Below, piece after piece: positions 1 through 11,699 of a stretch of DNA of 64,000 nt. Within the stretch, counting starts at the first letter, position 1. Each line of letters opens with the position of its first letter. The stretch spans positions 872,501 through 936,500 of the forward strand of contig JAJEKV010000134.1 of assembly GCA_021234155.1 (NCBI GenBank), given 5' to 3'. The notes below the pieces were generated by a model. It searched no databases. It was not told the DNA's origin and worked only from the letters and a program-made list of their open reading frames with translations. The stretch comes from Isoetes taiwanensis. Its lineage: Eukaryota > Streptophyta > Lycopodiopsida > Isoetales > Isoetaceae. The position numbers were made by a program, and so were the translations under genes.

Positions 1-964
1 TGACTGAACCCATTGAGCCAGCAGCGGCAGCTGTGGATCACCATGAAGGACACACATTATTAGTACAAGAAGTGGGATTAGAGGATCCAGGTGTGTTCAC
101 TTGCGTTGCCCAAGTTGGAGACTTTGATATCACCAACGTCATAGTTGATGGAGGCTCAGGAATAAACGTCATGCCATATCATATTATGTTGAGCTTAGGA
201 TTGAAGGTTACAACCCCGCTGGTAATAAAAGGATTTAATCAGCAAGCTGTTTATCCCATGGGAATAGTTGAAAACGTACGTTTGAATGTGAAAGGGGTAA
301 TCTCGCATGTGAATTTTATGGTCATATCATTTCCTGACACAAAGCCATCTATTAGCTTCTATGACCTGTTATTGCGAAGAACTTGGCTTAGAGCAGTCAA
401 TGCGAAGGATGGTTGGAGCAAAGAAAGAACATGTTGCACAATTTCAGATGAGTACGCCACAACTACTTTGTACCCTAAACCAGGAAGGGAAGGGCATGAA
501 AGACATGTGCACTTTGCCGAGGTATATGAATTAGTGCAGCAAATAGCGTCAGCGGAATATAGTTTAGGCACATCAGAAATTGTGGATGTGGAAGATGCAC
601 AAGAAGCCTTGCTTTGGTTTGATGGAGGAGTTTCTTACAAACCTGGAATTTCAGATGTGTGGATTGTGCTTAGAGACACACAGGGTACACTCATATATCA
701 AGATAATACCGTTAAATACTAACAACGCTACCGAGTATGCAGCTTTGTTTATTTGGGTTACAAAGGGCTAGAGAAAGGGTATCAGAAAGCTAAAAGTTTT
801 TGGAGACTCGAAACTTGTACATAAATAGGTCAGCCAAGAGTACCAGGTAAAAAATGCTCAATTGGGTTTGGTACTAGCAGAAGTTCAGCATTTATTGGCA
901 GAATTTGATCAATACAGCATCACACATATTCCTCGAAAGCAAAATGAACATGCAGACCTTCTGT
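1..964 (+). pseudogene. Element A: retropepsin and archaeal-type RNase H (5' part of a Tat-like Ty3/gypsy pol)
   Basis: This is the upstream part of the pol polyprotein of an old Ty3/gypsy element whose start lies left of the window. An aspartic protease segment has the active-site motif VDGGSGINVM (about 150-180). It is followed by an RNase H beginning FDGGVSYKPG (about 610) and ending NEHADLLCR (about 942-969). This RNase H is distinct from the usual one that follows RT later in the same element, as in Tat-lineage elements with an archaeal-type RNase H. A frameshift near 750 and an in-frame TAG at 826-828, where a Gln codon would be expected, break it. The frame runs directly into the RT segment at 13,863 once element B and one copy of GCAGG are removed, so PR, aRNH, RT, RNH and INT were one open frame. 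Confidence 0.8.
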
Positions 965-969
965 GCAGG

Positions 970-2543
970 TGTGACGTTCCAAGTATTTATACGGTGTACG
1001 TATAAATATTGAACCCGTCACTCGGTATAGGTACGCCACCTGGGGTATGATAACCTAGGGGGTTGGCCACAATGGATTTAATTAGCTATGTTAACCAGAT
1101 TATTAAGGATAATTATCTAAAGACATGTGATTAAGTCAATCCATAGTAGGAAGGCGCCATTTGGCATGACCCGGGTGGCACGCATGAGGATTGCTAAACT
1201 AGGCCACCAAAGGGAAGCGCCATCCTCATATCAGCCCAATTTCGACCCAGCAAAGCGCCAGGAGCAGCTGAGCGCTCAGGAAGCAGTTGCTGTTCGTCCC
1301 CAGATCGCCAAGATACCCTCTACCTGTCGCTGCTACCCCAGTACAGCACCATGGAAGCACCCCTTGACAACGGGTCCAGCCGAAACTCGGGTTAGTGGTA
1401 GTTAACTTGCAAATTGTAGAATAATACTCTAGTATTCTTTTCTGGTTGGTTTTGGGTGAGATTAACCCTTCTTTGGTAATTAGGAATACTTTTCAATTAT
1501 GAATGATGCTCTGTATGGAATGGTCGATGTCTCTATGAGTTAGTTTAGTAGTTTCTCGTAAACAGGGATTAACAGGGGGGTAGAGGCCTCTGAGCTTGAG
1601 TATAGAATGCTCCTAGTAGTCCTTTAACACCCTACTAGATTCGCCCAGGCGCAAGAGCCCACCGGGTCATAGGCAGCCATGGTGCGGCTTAGCACCGCAC
1701 AAGGGACACAAAGGGTGAAGTAGGGGGTGGGGTCTTGCACGAGCATAAAAGGCTCCTGAGACTCCTACAGTGGGCTAGGCCTGATAGCCGGTCACGTGGA
1801 GGGCCGGGTATGGGTCTGACACTCCCTGGGTGTAGTGGTGTGACCCGTATGGGGCACCATGCACTTTGAGTAGAATTAGGGTGAGTAAGTCGGGTACGGA
1901 TGCGGGGGTCGCTGATGCGGCACGTATTCTCTAGCTCACCCACGACACCACTGTGATCCTGGAAGGGGACGCCTCCCCGACCTGCCTCATCGGACCAGGT
2001 GTCATGAACCTGGAGTAGACTCAAGAGTGATCCCCGAGTCTGTCTCCTGAAGGCTATAGCGAAGCCATAGCGTGAATCGACCCATCTGCAAAGTGTGCAC
2101 AGGAGGGGCGGATGGAGTGGACAACCCTAGCCGATGTTCTATGCCAGCCAACGCCATGCCAAGATTCGGTCTGCTGATCTCCTGAGACCCAGCCGTCAGT
2201 CGCTCCCCACTAGAGTCTGAGCCGGGGTAGAACCTGGGCTTTTGGGTGTTTTCTTAGTTAGATGCATATTCTGTGTTGTTAGTATTTGGATGGATGCGCC
2301 ACCCTCCGTGGTGGCCACTTATATATAATTTATGCTGTGTGCTAACCCTTGTATTCATGCTTCCGCGACGTAGGCCCATCGAAGGCGTGGGCCGAATGAC
2401 CCCTCCGTGTCCTTCACCTGAGCGTCTCTACGTGGACGGCCCGGGTTAGATGGAGGGCCCTCGCTTCGTGGGCGATGGTCGCCATGGGAGGAAAGTCCCC
2501 GCATGTATACGGGGGTCGATATATATTAAGGAGGGCGTCCGCG
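970..2543 (+). repeat. 5' LTR of element B
   Basis: Starts TGTGACGTTCC and matches 12,269-13,857 over its whole length. The expected terminal CGTCACA reads CGTCCGCG here, directly before the primer-binding site. Differences from the 3' LTR are concentrated in short GC-rich patches (about 1,250-1,380, 1,560, 1,640-1,690, 1,900-2,040 and 2,500-2,543) between long near-identical stretches. Confidence 0.93.
2320..2330 (+). promoter_or_regulatory. Candidate TATA box in the 5' LTR of B
   Basis: The run TATATATAATT lies about 215 bases before the primer site and is also present in the 3' LTR (about 13,629-13,640). It is the best TATA-like sequence in the LTR and would place the R/U5 boundary shortly downstream. 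No transcription start is visible from sequence alone. Confidence 0.4.
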
Positions 2544-2556
2544 TGGTATCGGAGCC
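2544..2556 (+). other. Primer-binding site, initiator tRNA-Met type (element B)
   Basis: TGGTATCGGAGCC matches the usual plant iMet primer site TGGTATCAGAGCC at 12 of 13 bases and starts where the LTR ends. The sister element C has the consensus version at 21,668-21,680 on the minus strand. Confidence 0.85.
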
Positions 2557-3322
2557 GTGATTTCGGTTGCTCGAAATCATAGCACTGGCCAAACACTAAC
2601 TCGTAGCACGGTAGTTAGGAGGAGGCTAAGTTAATGTGTTGTTAGTCCTCTTTGTTATTTGGTTCAGTGTTAGGTTAAATTAGGAAATTGTAGCTTTAAG
2701 AAGGATAGGGCGACTGGAGGGCCCAAGAATTGGAAGAATTGTAAATGTCGGGCAGGTAGCTCAAATGACCGGAGAAGTTGCATCCATCGGATCGGACATA
2801 CTCGGGAATTACCCTAGAACGGTCATCTCGAGGCGAAAAATGGTCAAGGGCAGGCCCGAAAACCAACTCGGCGCGCTTGCTTTTTGTCGCCTTGCGATCC
2901 GCGGTAGAAGAGCCGAAAATGCAGTCGGCGCCCGACCGGTCAGACGGGAGTCAACGCGGGCCGCCAGGTCAACTCGGGCGCTGCTTGCTTTTCGACGACC
3001 CCCAGTCGAGGCGGGAGCATGTATAATGCAGCCGGCGCCCGACCGTATGCCTCGCGTATTTCTGCCGTATAATTATTTTTTTAATAATAAAAATAAAAAA
3101 AAGTTAATAGGAAAATTTTAAAATTTCAAAAGTTAACTGGCCGTTTAAAATTTCTTCTTGTTATTTGTTCTGCCTTGCCTTCAGCACCTTCGACCGCCAG
3201 AGCCGCTGCCCGCCATCGCCACCGGACTTGACCGTGTCTTGGGGAACCCTAGCGCCTCCCTTGCCGCCTTCTCCGTCACCAGCGCCTCACTGTCCGCCTT
3301 CCTAGACCTTATTGCCACTGCT

Positions 3323-4555
3323 ATGGCGAATACCAAGAGCGCCCCGGACCCTTCTACTTTGAGCATAGTGGAGATTTATGCCATGATCGCCCGATACATG
3401 GCTACAGACCCGGCCTTCATTGACATACTCCTAGATGAGCTAGTAAACAGGTTTGAGAATAACGATAGGATCCCCTATCCTATCTATCATTTCTCAGAGC
3501 CATTCCTGATCCGGCTGAATCTTCACCAGCTCTCCTACACCATTGTCGAGCAACCTGACATGGTCATGATGCTCATTAAATTCTATCCTCCCGAACAGGA
3601 GGGGCATACCGAGGAGGAGAACATCAGGGCAGAAGCCGACCGTATCAGAGGCTTGGCCAAGGAAGACGACCATCGGGAGATTGAGCGGGCAGATATGGCG
3701 GCTAGGGGAAGAGAGTACAGGTACCTCGGGGACGGCTTTGCCGCCATCGATGGCAGGGCAATTGAGGTTCCCCCATATCGTTGGGACGAGGATAACCACA
3801 GTTTTATTTGGGGAGAAATCCCCGATATCAGCATAGATTATCTGACGACCATACAGATCGATATGGGTCTCGACCTCGCCGGTACCGAAGCTGAGCCACT
3901 TCGGGTGCGCAGCCCAACATTTTGCTCAGATTCAGAAAGATCTGAGGAGAGTCCGGGAGGAACGGGAGAAGCTTCAACAGGAGGAGAGGGATCGGCAGGA
4001 CCGGGGTGAACCCCGGATCTGGAGGGGCAACCGGGTGACCCCCCGGGCTGCAACATGTGACCATTAAGCACCGGAGGAAGGGTTTAGCCCGAAAGACCGG
4101 CAGTCAATACAAGGAGAAACTAAAGACTGTCGGGGCTTTTGGCAAGAATACCAGCTCCAATCGGAGACAACTAGCCGGGTGGATAGCTCCCGACCGGCCG
4201 TTAGCTAAGACGGTGCCAAGACCGGAAGGGGCCGCAAAACCCGGCTACCACAAGGAAACTCCCATCGGCACCGACCCGGTACCGTGGCCTTGCGGAAATC
4301 CGCAAGTTCCGGCTCAGTCTACACAAACCGACACGGAAGCTACCCTTCCGTGAGGGTCGGGCGAGAGATCGCGCAGCCAGCTCAAGACCGACCTCCGTTC
4401 CGGACCTTTGCAATTTTGGCACTCCAAGAGGTCAAGAAGCCTACTTGGTGGCACTTTTCGGTGACGCCAATCTTTGCGCGATCCACGCAAAGAGGGTAAC
4501 CATAATGCCTAAGGATTTAGCCCTCGCCCGCAGGATTCGGGGGGAGCAACCTTAG
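3323..4555 (+). CDS. ORF1-H3 of element B: unknown N-terminal domain fused to a histone H3 fold
   Basis: The ATG at 3,323 (MANTKSAPD) is chosen because it aligns with the start of the sister protein in element C. It is followed by about 220 residues of an unrecognised domain containing [12 protein letters not shown] and IVEQPD, which element C conserves as [12 protein letters not shown] and LVEQPD. A frame change near 4,010-4,057 leads into a basic tail and then a histone H3 fold: [11 protein letters not shown] (about 4,266-4,297), EIRKF and LPF (about 4,297-4,350), GREIAQ (4,359-4,376), [13 protein letters not shown] (about 4,406-4,431), then [20 protein letters not shown] and VTIMPKD to a TAG at 4,553. 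The last part matches canonical H3 almost residue for residue. At least four one-base shifts interrupt the fold although every helix is recognisable. The N-terminal domain has no known function to me. Confidence 0.85.
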
Positions 4556-4741
4556 CATTTTTCGCGGGGCTCCGCATTGTAAATATTTTTTTTTGGGTAT
4601 TTAATAAAAACTTTTTATTCTGTATTTAAAAACTTATTTATTTTGTGTTAATGCTGACGTCAGCCTAAATAAAAAGGAGTTAAAAGGACTTTTAAAGTTC
4701 ATTTCAATTGTTTCTCTTCCTCTCTCCTCCCTTCTAGCGCC

Positions 4742-5985
4742 ATGGCCGCCGCTGACCTTATCGCCTAGTACCATGACGGAGAGCAATGGGATCCGCAGGT
4801 CCCTTTCGACCTGCTGCGGCCTTTGCTATGCCAGCGCCTAGATCTCCTTGCCAACATGCAGAGGCACCCAGATTACGCCAGATTTTTGGATTTCTACAGG
4901 GAGGAGATGCTCCCTCTGTGTATTCCTCTTGGGGAACCTCCCCAACTGTATCTGGAGCGGGAGGTAGTCCGAGAGATGCTCCGGTGGGAGATACTCACGC
5001 ATATGATGTCCTGAAGGGGCGGCAATACCTTGAGGTTGCCTTCGCCCTAGCCATCCTCATGGACCAATACGTCGAGGATGAAACCTTGCCTATAGAGAAA
5101 GGCAAATTGCCTGAGTCTTCCGAGGAGGGGGAAGACGAACACATAGGCATGGGCGACTTCGCCCGTTGGAAGCAGTTGGCGGAAGAGCTGCCACCACGCC
5201 GTGAGCAAGCTATAGGCTTGTCAGGGCTGGATGCCCTTCCAGTTATTTATCACCAAGGGCAAGAATATCTTCTCTTGGATGATATTATCTGGACTTATCA
5301 CATGGTGGCTGGATTTAGGCGCAAGCGTAAAGACCATGTGTTATATGAGCTTGCAGAGTATTGTATGGATGACTTCATCGACTTCACTTCTATTGAGCTA
5401 CCTTCGGAGGTGCAGCAGCTGCTCCAGTTCCGCCAGGAGACTATCGAACCCGCCGAGACATTGCTACGGCTTCGGGACTTCGTGATGCAGGAGCCAACCT
5501 CTCAGCCCTCACCAGATGCCTTCACGGCTATGGGACCTCACGTCCCAAATATTAATATGGTTGAGGTTCCCTCGGGTTCAGATGACGAGGGAGAGGATTT
5601 ATATCATAACCCTGCTCATGTGAAGGAGGAGCAGCAAGAACTTAAGGAAGAGGAGGTTTCCATGGATTTGGATAAGGAGGTGGCCACATCAGAGACCCCG
5701 CAAGGGAAGGTATCGGGCAACCACCTTACCCGTTTCTTTTTGTCAGCCTTTCGACAGGGGCAAGTCCTTTTTATAGCCCGGGATTTAGGGCCGGAGGCTG
5801 AAGCTTCGTGGTGGGCCCTCCGTGCTCTCTCTACACTGGCCGGCCACCCCCTGGATGAGCATGAAGCTCCTCACGGCAGCCCCATTGGCCGTTGCCTATC
5901 CACCAGAGGTTGCATCTCTTGCGGCTGTCACAGTAGACCCCGGGGTGACTCTGCTGCGACACCGACCGCCTCCACCACCTCCTAG
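4742..5985 (+). CDS. ORF2 of element B: conserved acidic protein of unknown function
   Basis: The ATG at 4,742 opens MAAADLIA, followed by an in-frame TAG at 4,766-4,768 and then WDPQVPFDLLRPLL, QRLDLLANMQ and HPDYARFLDFY. A frameshift near 5,000 leads to FALAILMDQYVEDE, GQEYLLLDDIIW and VLYELAEYCMDDFIDF, and a C-terminal segment GNHLTRFFLSAFRQG. The same blocks occur in order in element C (18,346-19,390) and more distantly in DNA element D (43,560-44,833). The protein is acidic and soluble-looking, with no membrane segment. I do not recognise the family. Its constant position after the H3 reading frame suggests a partner role, perhaps histone handling, but that is inference. Confidence 0.7.
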
Positions 5986-6246
5986 GCCTATGGATGAAGA
6001 GGGAGGACCTAGCTCTTAAATTAATTGTACTACGCATTTCTGTATTGCGTATGATTGTGGAATTTTGGGTTGGCAAATTCTTTAGCCACTTTATAATATG
6101 ATATATCTTTCTTTCCATCGATTGTAATTACTATCTTTATGAATACAATTGAAAATTATTCCTTCTATCATCTGTTTTGCTGGTTATTCGAGTTGGTCTA
6201 TAACAAAATTATCCACCCCTCTATATTCATTTCAATTGTCTTGCAG

Positions 6247-6706
6247 AAGAAACCCTCTGGGAATATGAGGAGAGGATTACAGACATGATAAGGAGGGATG
6301 ACCCCGGGCCGCCAGAGCAGGACTATGGCCAGAGGTATGGCGAATATCCCGAATGGGATGAAGGCTATGAGATGGAACCCCCGCCACCAGGAGAACCCTA
6401 TGATGCTGAAAAAGGGTTGGAGATAGTTAACATTCTTAGGGACAGAGCTTTTGAGGACCTGAAGGTTGACCACGCGGCCGTGCAGGACTATTGGAGTATG
6501 AGCAGGCCGCGAGGCTTTTCGAGGGCGCCAATGACCACCTGTGGCAACTCTTCTATGCTTTGCGAAGGCTTTTCAATCTTCTCATTGTTAGCCCAACATG
6601 GGAATACCAACCAGTGATTGTCCAAGCCTGGGCACGCTACAAGCTCGTTAGGGCTGTGCGTGAAAGTGTTCGCTATTCAATTCTGTACCCCTTTGCGAAC
6701 CCCTAG
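6247..6706 (+). CDS. ORF3 of element B: unknown, possibly a spliced 3' exon of ORF2
   Basis: It begins after a good splice acceptor (pyrimidine run ending TTGCAG at 6,246) with EETLWEYEERITDMIRRDDP and a proline- and acid-rich stretch. A frameshift near 6,490 leads to ARLFEGANDHLWQLFYALRR and ends ILYPFANP at 6,706. The acceptor and the absence of a strong upstream ATG fit an exon joined to ORF2 rather than a separate gene. I see no counterpart in element C, which is cut off nearby. No recognised domain. Confidence 0.45.
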
Positions 6707-7390
6707 GCTGGACTTTTCGAGTTTCGTTTTTTGTTTCCATGCTGTTTGTGGGCTCACTCTATGTTCCAGTTGTATCATGTTGTCTTTGTATAATACTCTT
6801 GTACCGACTCTTGGTGTGAAACTGTAATAGCAAAGTTTTTCCTTTTATAATAAATTCCTTTGTGTTCTCTCTCTCTACCTTTTGCTCAACATGCTACCAT
6901 TTGTAAGAATTTATCCATTATAAATATGCTTATACCTTTCTCATGCTCGATTTAGGCGATTGCGTAACGCCGCTTGGCGGACACCCTCCAACGCCCGGTG
7001 GTGACTCTGAGCGAGGCCGATGTTAATGAAAAGGCAGCTAGGCGAATTGCAGGCCTACGTATTGCATGCCAACCCACCGCAACAAACCTAGGAAGATGGA
7101 CCGGAGTTACCTCCGCTACCACCAAGTCCACCTGCACAACAGCCATCTCCCCCTGGAGCTAGTCCTGTACCTGCACCGAGGAGACCTCATGCTAAGCGTC
7201 ACCGAAGTTCCTCTAAGGATAGTGCCACTTCCTCACGATCAACCACTTCGGTGTCTTCGGGTTCATCGGTATCAGCGGGTGACCATGCAAAGCGTCGAGA
7301 CAAAAGTACCGTAAGGCGGTTGATACTGACTATAACTAGTATATGGAAGAATAGGAAATTGGCCCGGCCGATGGAAAATCCAGAGGCGGC
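6707..7390 (+). other. ORF3-gag spacer of element B
   Basis: Short proline-, serine- and basic-rich frames with several stops (7,066-7,314 in one frame) resemble a degraded gag N-terminus, but no domain is recognisable until the gag core starts at about 7,394. Confidence 0.3.
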
Positions 7391-7393
7391 TTA

Positions 7394-8180
7394 AATGCCG
7401 AATCCTGGTTGGATGAGATGAAGGAGTTTGGGAAGTCTTATGGAATGACAGAGAAGGATACAGGAAAGGTTGCCACCACCAACCTTACAGGAGCTGCCCG
7501 TATTTGGTGGAAGGGCTATGCGAGGGCCAAGCATCTGGACAGGAGCAGATGCAACTTCAGGAAGTTCGCCAAGGCGTTCAAGTCGCATTATGTGCCTCGT
7601 GCGCACAAATGCCAGCAGATTCAGACCTTCTATAGGTTGGAGCAGAAGGGTATGTCGGTACAGGCTTACACTGATGAGTTTATGCGTTTGAGGTCAGATG
7701 TTCCGTGAATGAATGAAAAGAGAGTCGAGGGGTTATATTGAAGGGTTGGCCCCATCAATCAAACGGATGGTTAAAGCCATAGACCCAAAATCAGTTGCGG
7801 AGGCCGAGGCTAAGGCATTGAGCCTCGAGGAGGACACACCAAGAAATCAGTATCCGCATCCTACTCCTTATTTGCAGCCCCGGCCAGCCACACCATACAA
7901 ACCCCGTTCGCCAAGTCCGGGCCCTTCTCAACAGAACTCGTATAGCCGGCCGGAAAAGAAAGTTACTTTCAGCACAGCTGACAAACAGAGCAATGTCGGC
8001 AAGGAAGTACGAAACCTCTTACAGTCTATTCCTAAGGAGGCCCGAGAACAGCTCCGCCGAGATAAGGCATGTTACAGATGTATGCGACCGGGGCACTTTA
8101 TGCACAACTGTCCTTATGCCAGCTGGCCATGGCCGACCTCGATTGGGACGAGCTGGAAACAACCCTACCTGTCGACGACG
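7394..8180 (+). pseudogene. gag of element B (retrotrans_gag core and zinc knuckle)
   Basis: The capsid-like core reads AARIWWKGYARA, FAKAFKSHYVP and QTFYRLEQKGMSVQAY, the typical retrotrans_gag pattern. A stop and shift at about 7,708 precede a C-terminal part with a proline-rich linker and a CCHC zinc knuckle, CYRCMRPGHFMHNC (about 8,069-8,110), that would bind element RNA. Protease follows after another frame change near 8,130-8,300. Confidence 0.88.
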
Positions 8181-8301
8181 AGGCTCCTGAGTATATTCAT
8201 GGTGCGTCTCATATTCTTGCAGCTATAGAAACCGGGCCGAAAGTCAGCCTGCTGTCATTTTTACCATAGGTCAAGTAGACAGTAAGCCTTTTGTAATTCT
8301 T

Positions 8302-10593
8302 ATGGATACGGGAAGTACCCATAATTTTGCTTCCCCTAGAATGGCTCAGGTCTTACAGCTTGAAACATTAAGGTCTCGACCAAGGCCTGTCACTCTAGCC
8401 AGTGGTAAGGTCAGGCATACTCATGGCCGACGCATCAATCTTAAGATGCAGTTGCCAGGTGCACCAGTGGCTTTGGGTGCCGAGTTGATGGACATTGGTA
8501 AATATGACCTCATTGTTGGTATGGAATTCTTGGCATCCGCAAAAGCCAACATAGACTGCGAGAAGAGGGAAGTTACCTTCGACGCAGCCAATGGAGCCCG
8601 CGTGACTATTAAAGGTGAACCCTTCAACCCTATCATGCAGTCTATGTCCATTAGACAGTTGGATAAAGCTATACGCAAGGAAAAGCTCCTCTGCATTATT
8701 TCCCTTGCGTCCGTAGAAAAGCAAGTAATCGATACCTTGCCAGAAGGGATTGCTCGCCTTCTCCGGGAATTTGGTGACCTTTTCCCAGATGAGATTCAGA
8801 AGCTTCCTCCTTTTAGAGGGGTGGAATGTGAAATAGCTTTAGAGTCGGGTACCAAGCCTACTAGCAAAGCCCCGTACCGTATGAGTCCTCCCGAATTGGC
8901 AGAACTTAAGAAGCAACTTCAGGAGCTACTAAATCTAGGTTTCATCCGACCTAGTGTTTCGCCTTTTGGCGCCCCTATTCTCTTTGTTAAGAAAAAGGAC
9001 GGCTCGCTGAGGATGTGTATTGATTACCGGCAACTTAACAAGCATACCATCAAGAATCGCTATGCTTTGCCTAGGGCAGATGACCTAATGGATCAGTTAC
9101 AAGGGGCTAAGTATTTTTCAAAGATTGATCTTCGCTCCGGATACCATCAGATAAGGATCAAGGAGGAGGACATCCATAAATCCACTTTTCGCACTCGGTA
9201 TGGGCATTATGAATTTACAGTTATGCCGTTTGGATTAACTAATGCCCCAGCAACGTTCATGCGATTAATGAATGATGTCTTCCGACAATACTTGGATGAT
9301 TTTGTTGTTATCTTCTTTGACGACATTCTCATCTACAGTAAGACGCTTGAGGAACATGAGAAACATCTTAGATTGGCCCTACAAAAGCTGAGACGTCATC
9401 AACTCTATGCCAAGCTTTCTAAGTGCAAGTTCGCCACTCCGAAGGTTGATTATTTAGGCCATATCATTTCCGCAGAGGGAATTGCTACAGACCCCGCAAA
9501 GATAGAGGCCGTAAGGGAATGGCCTATTCCACGGAATGTTTCCGAAGTTCGGAGTTTCTTGGGATTAGCAGGCTACTATCGAAAATTTGTAAAGGATTTC
9601 GCAAAGATTGCAGCTCCTCTTACAAATCTCACAAAGCATGAGAAGGTGAAAGATTGGATGGACCACTGGAAGACGAAAGTTCAGCAGAGTTTCCAGCAGC
9701 TTAAGGATGCCCTAACATCAGCACCAGTTCTCACATTACCCGATCCTGAACAGGATAAGCTAGTGGCCACCGATGCCAGTAAAATTGCCACCGGTGGGGT
9801 CCTAATGCAGGAGGGGAGGGTAATTGCCTACGATTCAAAGAAGATGAATGAGACAGAGCAGCGATATCCTACCCATGATCAGGAATTGTTAGCCGTTGTC
9901 CGTGCTCTGCGGATATGGAGACATTACCTTCTTGGTAGAAGATTCCAATTGGACACGGATCATCAAAGTCTCCGTTATTTATCCACCCAGCCGAACCTCA
10001 ATCTCCGTCAGAGAAGATGGATGGAATTTCTCGAGGAGTATGATTTTGAGATTATGTATAAGCCTGGCAAGCACAATGTGGTAGCGGATGCTTTATCACG
10101 CCATCCCTTGGTGACCCGAACCCATTGTAATGCCATTTCTACACTCACCAGTGAGTTTGGGAAACAGATAGAGCAGACCTTGCCCACAGATCCAGAGTTC
10201 TGTGACATTTGGGATAGTTTCGCTAAGGAAGCTCGAACTGATAAGGAGCATGACGCTTTCCGCTCGTATAAGAAGGAAGGCAACTTGTTATATCACAAGG
10301 ACAAATTGTGTGTACCTGAGACTTCAGGAGTACGTAAGCTCATTCTCCATGATACACACAATAGTCCTATAGCTGGACACGCAGGTTTTGTGAAGACCTA
10401 CTTTAAGATTCGATCCAGCTATTTCTGGCCTTCCATGAAAAAGGACATTGCCAGGTACATTAAGCAGTGTCAGGTATGTCAGCAGACCAAAGCTGAGCAG
10501 TTAAGGATTCCAGGCGAGCTGCAACCCTTGGATGTGCCCAACGCCAAATGGGAAGTGATAACCGGGCCTTCCAAGAACTCTCCGGGGGTTTGA
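8302..10593 (+). CDS. pol of element B: protease, reverse transcriptase, RNase H, integrase N-terminus
   Basis: An open frame of 763 residues. Retropepsin has the catalytic [11 protein letters not shown] at the start (residues 1-11). RT spans about residues 190-420 with [26 protein letters not shown] and the catalytic FFDDILIYS. RNase H follows with [19 protein letters not shown] and VADALSRHP. The integrase HHCC zinc finger ([19 protein letters not shown]) closes the frame. It breaks off at about 10,590 by a one-base shift and continues in the next entry. This is the longest intact stretch of element B. Confidence 0.95.
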   Translation: MDTGSTHNFASPRMAQVLQLETLRSRPRPVTLASGKVRHTHGRRINLKMQLPGAPVALGAELMDIGKYDLIVGMEFLASAKANIDCEKREVTFDAANGARVTIKGEPFNPIMQSMSIRQLDKAIRKEKLLCIISLASVEKQVIDTLPEGIARLLREFGDLFPDEIQKLPPFRGVECEIALESGTKPTSKAPYRMSPPELAELKKQLQELLNLGFIRPSVSPFGAPILFVKKKDGSLRMCIDYRQLNKHTIKNRYALPRADDLMDQLQGAKYFSKIDLRSGYHQIRIKEEDIHKSTFRTRYGHYEFTVMPFGLTNAPATFMRLMNDVFRQYLDDFVVIFFDDILIYSKTLEEHEKHLRLALQKLRRHQLYAKLSKCKFATPKVDYLGHIISAEGIATDPAKIEAVREWPIPRNVSEVRSFLGLAGYYRKFVKDFAKIAAPLTNLTKHEKVKDWMDHWKTKVQQSFQQLKDALTSAPVLTLPDPEQDKLVATDASKIATGGVLMQEGRVIAYDSKKMNETEQRYPTHDQELLAVVRALRIWRHYLLGRRFQLDTDHQSLRYLSTQPNLNLRQRRWMEFLEEYDFEIMYKPGKHNVVADALSRHPLVTRTHCNAISTLTSEFGKQIEQTLPTDPEFCDIWDSFAKEARTDKEHDAFRSYKKEGNLLYHKDKLCVPETSGVRKLILHDTHNSPIAGHAGFVKTYFKIRSSYFWPSMKKDIARYIKQCQVCQQTKAEQLRIPGELQPLDVPNAKWEVITGPSKNSPGV

Positions 10594-11699
10594 TGCCTTA
10601 ATGGTTGTGGTCGACAAATTGTCGAAGATGGCTCATTTCTTGCCATGTCGTACCCGGGATCTGACCTTTGATCTTTTGCTCTCCTATTTGCCAAGGAGAT
10701 CTTGATTGCCGCGGAATGCCACGGGTAATTGTATCGGATAGGGATCCCAAATTTGTGAGTGCATTCGGAAGATTTCTTTGCCACCATTCGGACCAAGCTT
10801 GCTATGAGTCTGACATATCATCCTCAAGCGGATGGTCGAGAGGCGAGCATTACCAATCGTATTATAGAGGATATGTTAAGAAGTTATGTGTGGAGTAAGC
10901 AATCACAATGGGCGACTATATTTATCCGGGTCGAGTTTGCCTATAACAGCATGAAACAGGAGTCTTCCAGAATGTCTCCCTTTATGATAAACTATGGTTA
11001 CCAATGTCTTACTCCAGACACGTGGCATAATCCTGTCTCTAAGGTCGAAGTTTCTCAAAAACTCCTCCTGGAAATGCAGGCTCTGGTCGAAGAAGTTCGG
11101 GGCTACTTATTGGTGGCTTTGATCGTCGAAGAAAACATAGCCGATAAGCCTGAGAACCCCAGCGTTTTCCAGTGGGTGAATCGGTTTGGCTTAAAATTAA
11201 AGTGAAGCAAGCCAAGCTTAAGATTGGCAACTGCAAAAAGTTAGCCCCCAGATGGGCTGGACCATTCAAGATTATTGAGCGCGTTGGAGAACAGGCATAT
11301 CGCTTAGAATTGCCGCCCCGCTTGAAGATCCACAAGTTCTTTCACGTGAGTCTTCTGAAGCAACACACCCCTGATCCGGAGGAGGTTTTGGAGACCCCAA
11401 CCCTCCTAGAAATGACGGAAAGCAACAACTTCGAAATAGTGCCTGAAGCTCTTCTTGACCGAGCTTACAAACAAACCAGAAGGACTCAAATGTTGCAATA
11501 CTTAGTCAAGTGGAAACACTTACCAGTTGAAGATGCTACGTGGGTGATGAAGATAGACCTTGACAAACATTATCCGGATTTCATGCGCGAATCTCAAGGC
11601 CGCACCATCAACGATGCTATCAACCCCGCAGTCGGCGGTAAGCTTAGAAGCTTGAGTCTTAGGGATAGCGCCTCAGAGGGCAAGATGCATCGTAAGTAA
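10594..11699 (+). pseudogene. Integrase catalytic core and C-terminal chromodomain of element B
   Basis: Three frames in succession carry the DDE core: [15 protein letters not shown] (first Asp, about 10,602), RVIVSDRDPKFV (second Asp, about 10,726) and DGREASITNRI (Glu, about 10,840). The C-terminal part has the usual HKFFHVSLLKQH block at about 11,330 and then a chromodomain, EIVPEALLDRAY and YLVKWKHLPVEDATWV (about 11,435-11,540). The chromodomain defines a chromovirus; in known chromoviruses it steers integration to chromatin with modified histone H3. Confidence 0.9.

Noticed and set aside
2544-2556. tRNA gene fragment
   Set aside because: Only the complement of a tRNA 3' end is present, at the LTR border, as expected for a primer site. 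No tRNA or rRNA gene was recognised in the window.
8395-8724. Minus-strand frames opposite the protease/RT of element B
   Set aside because: Antisense to a fully supported pol frame.
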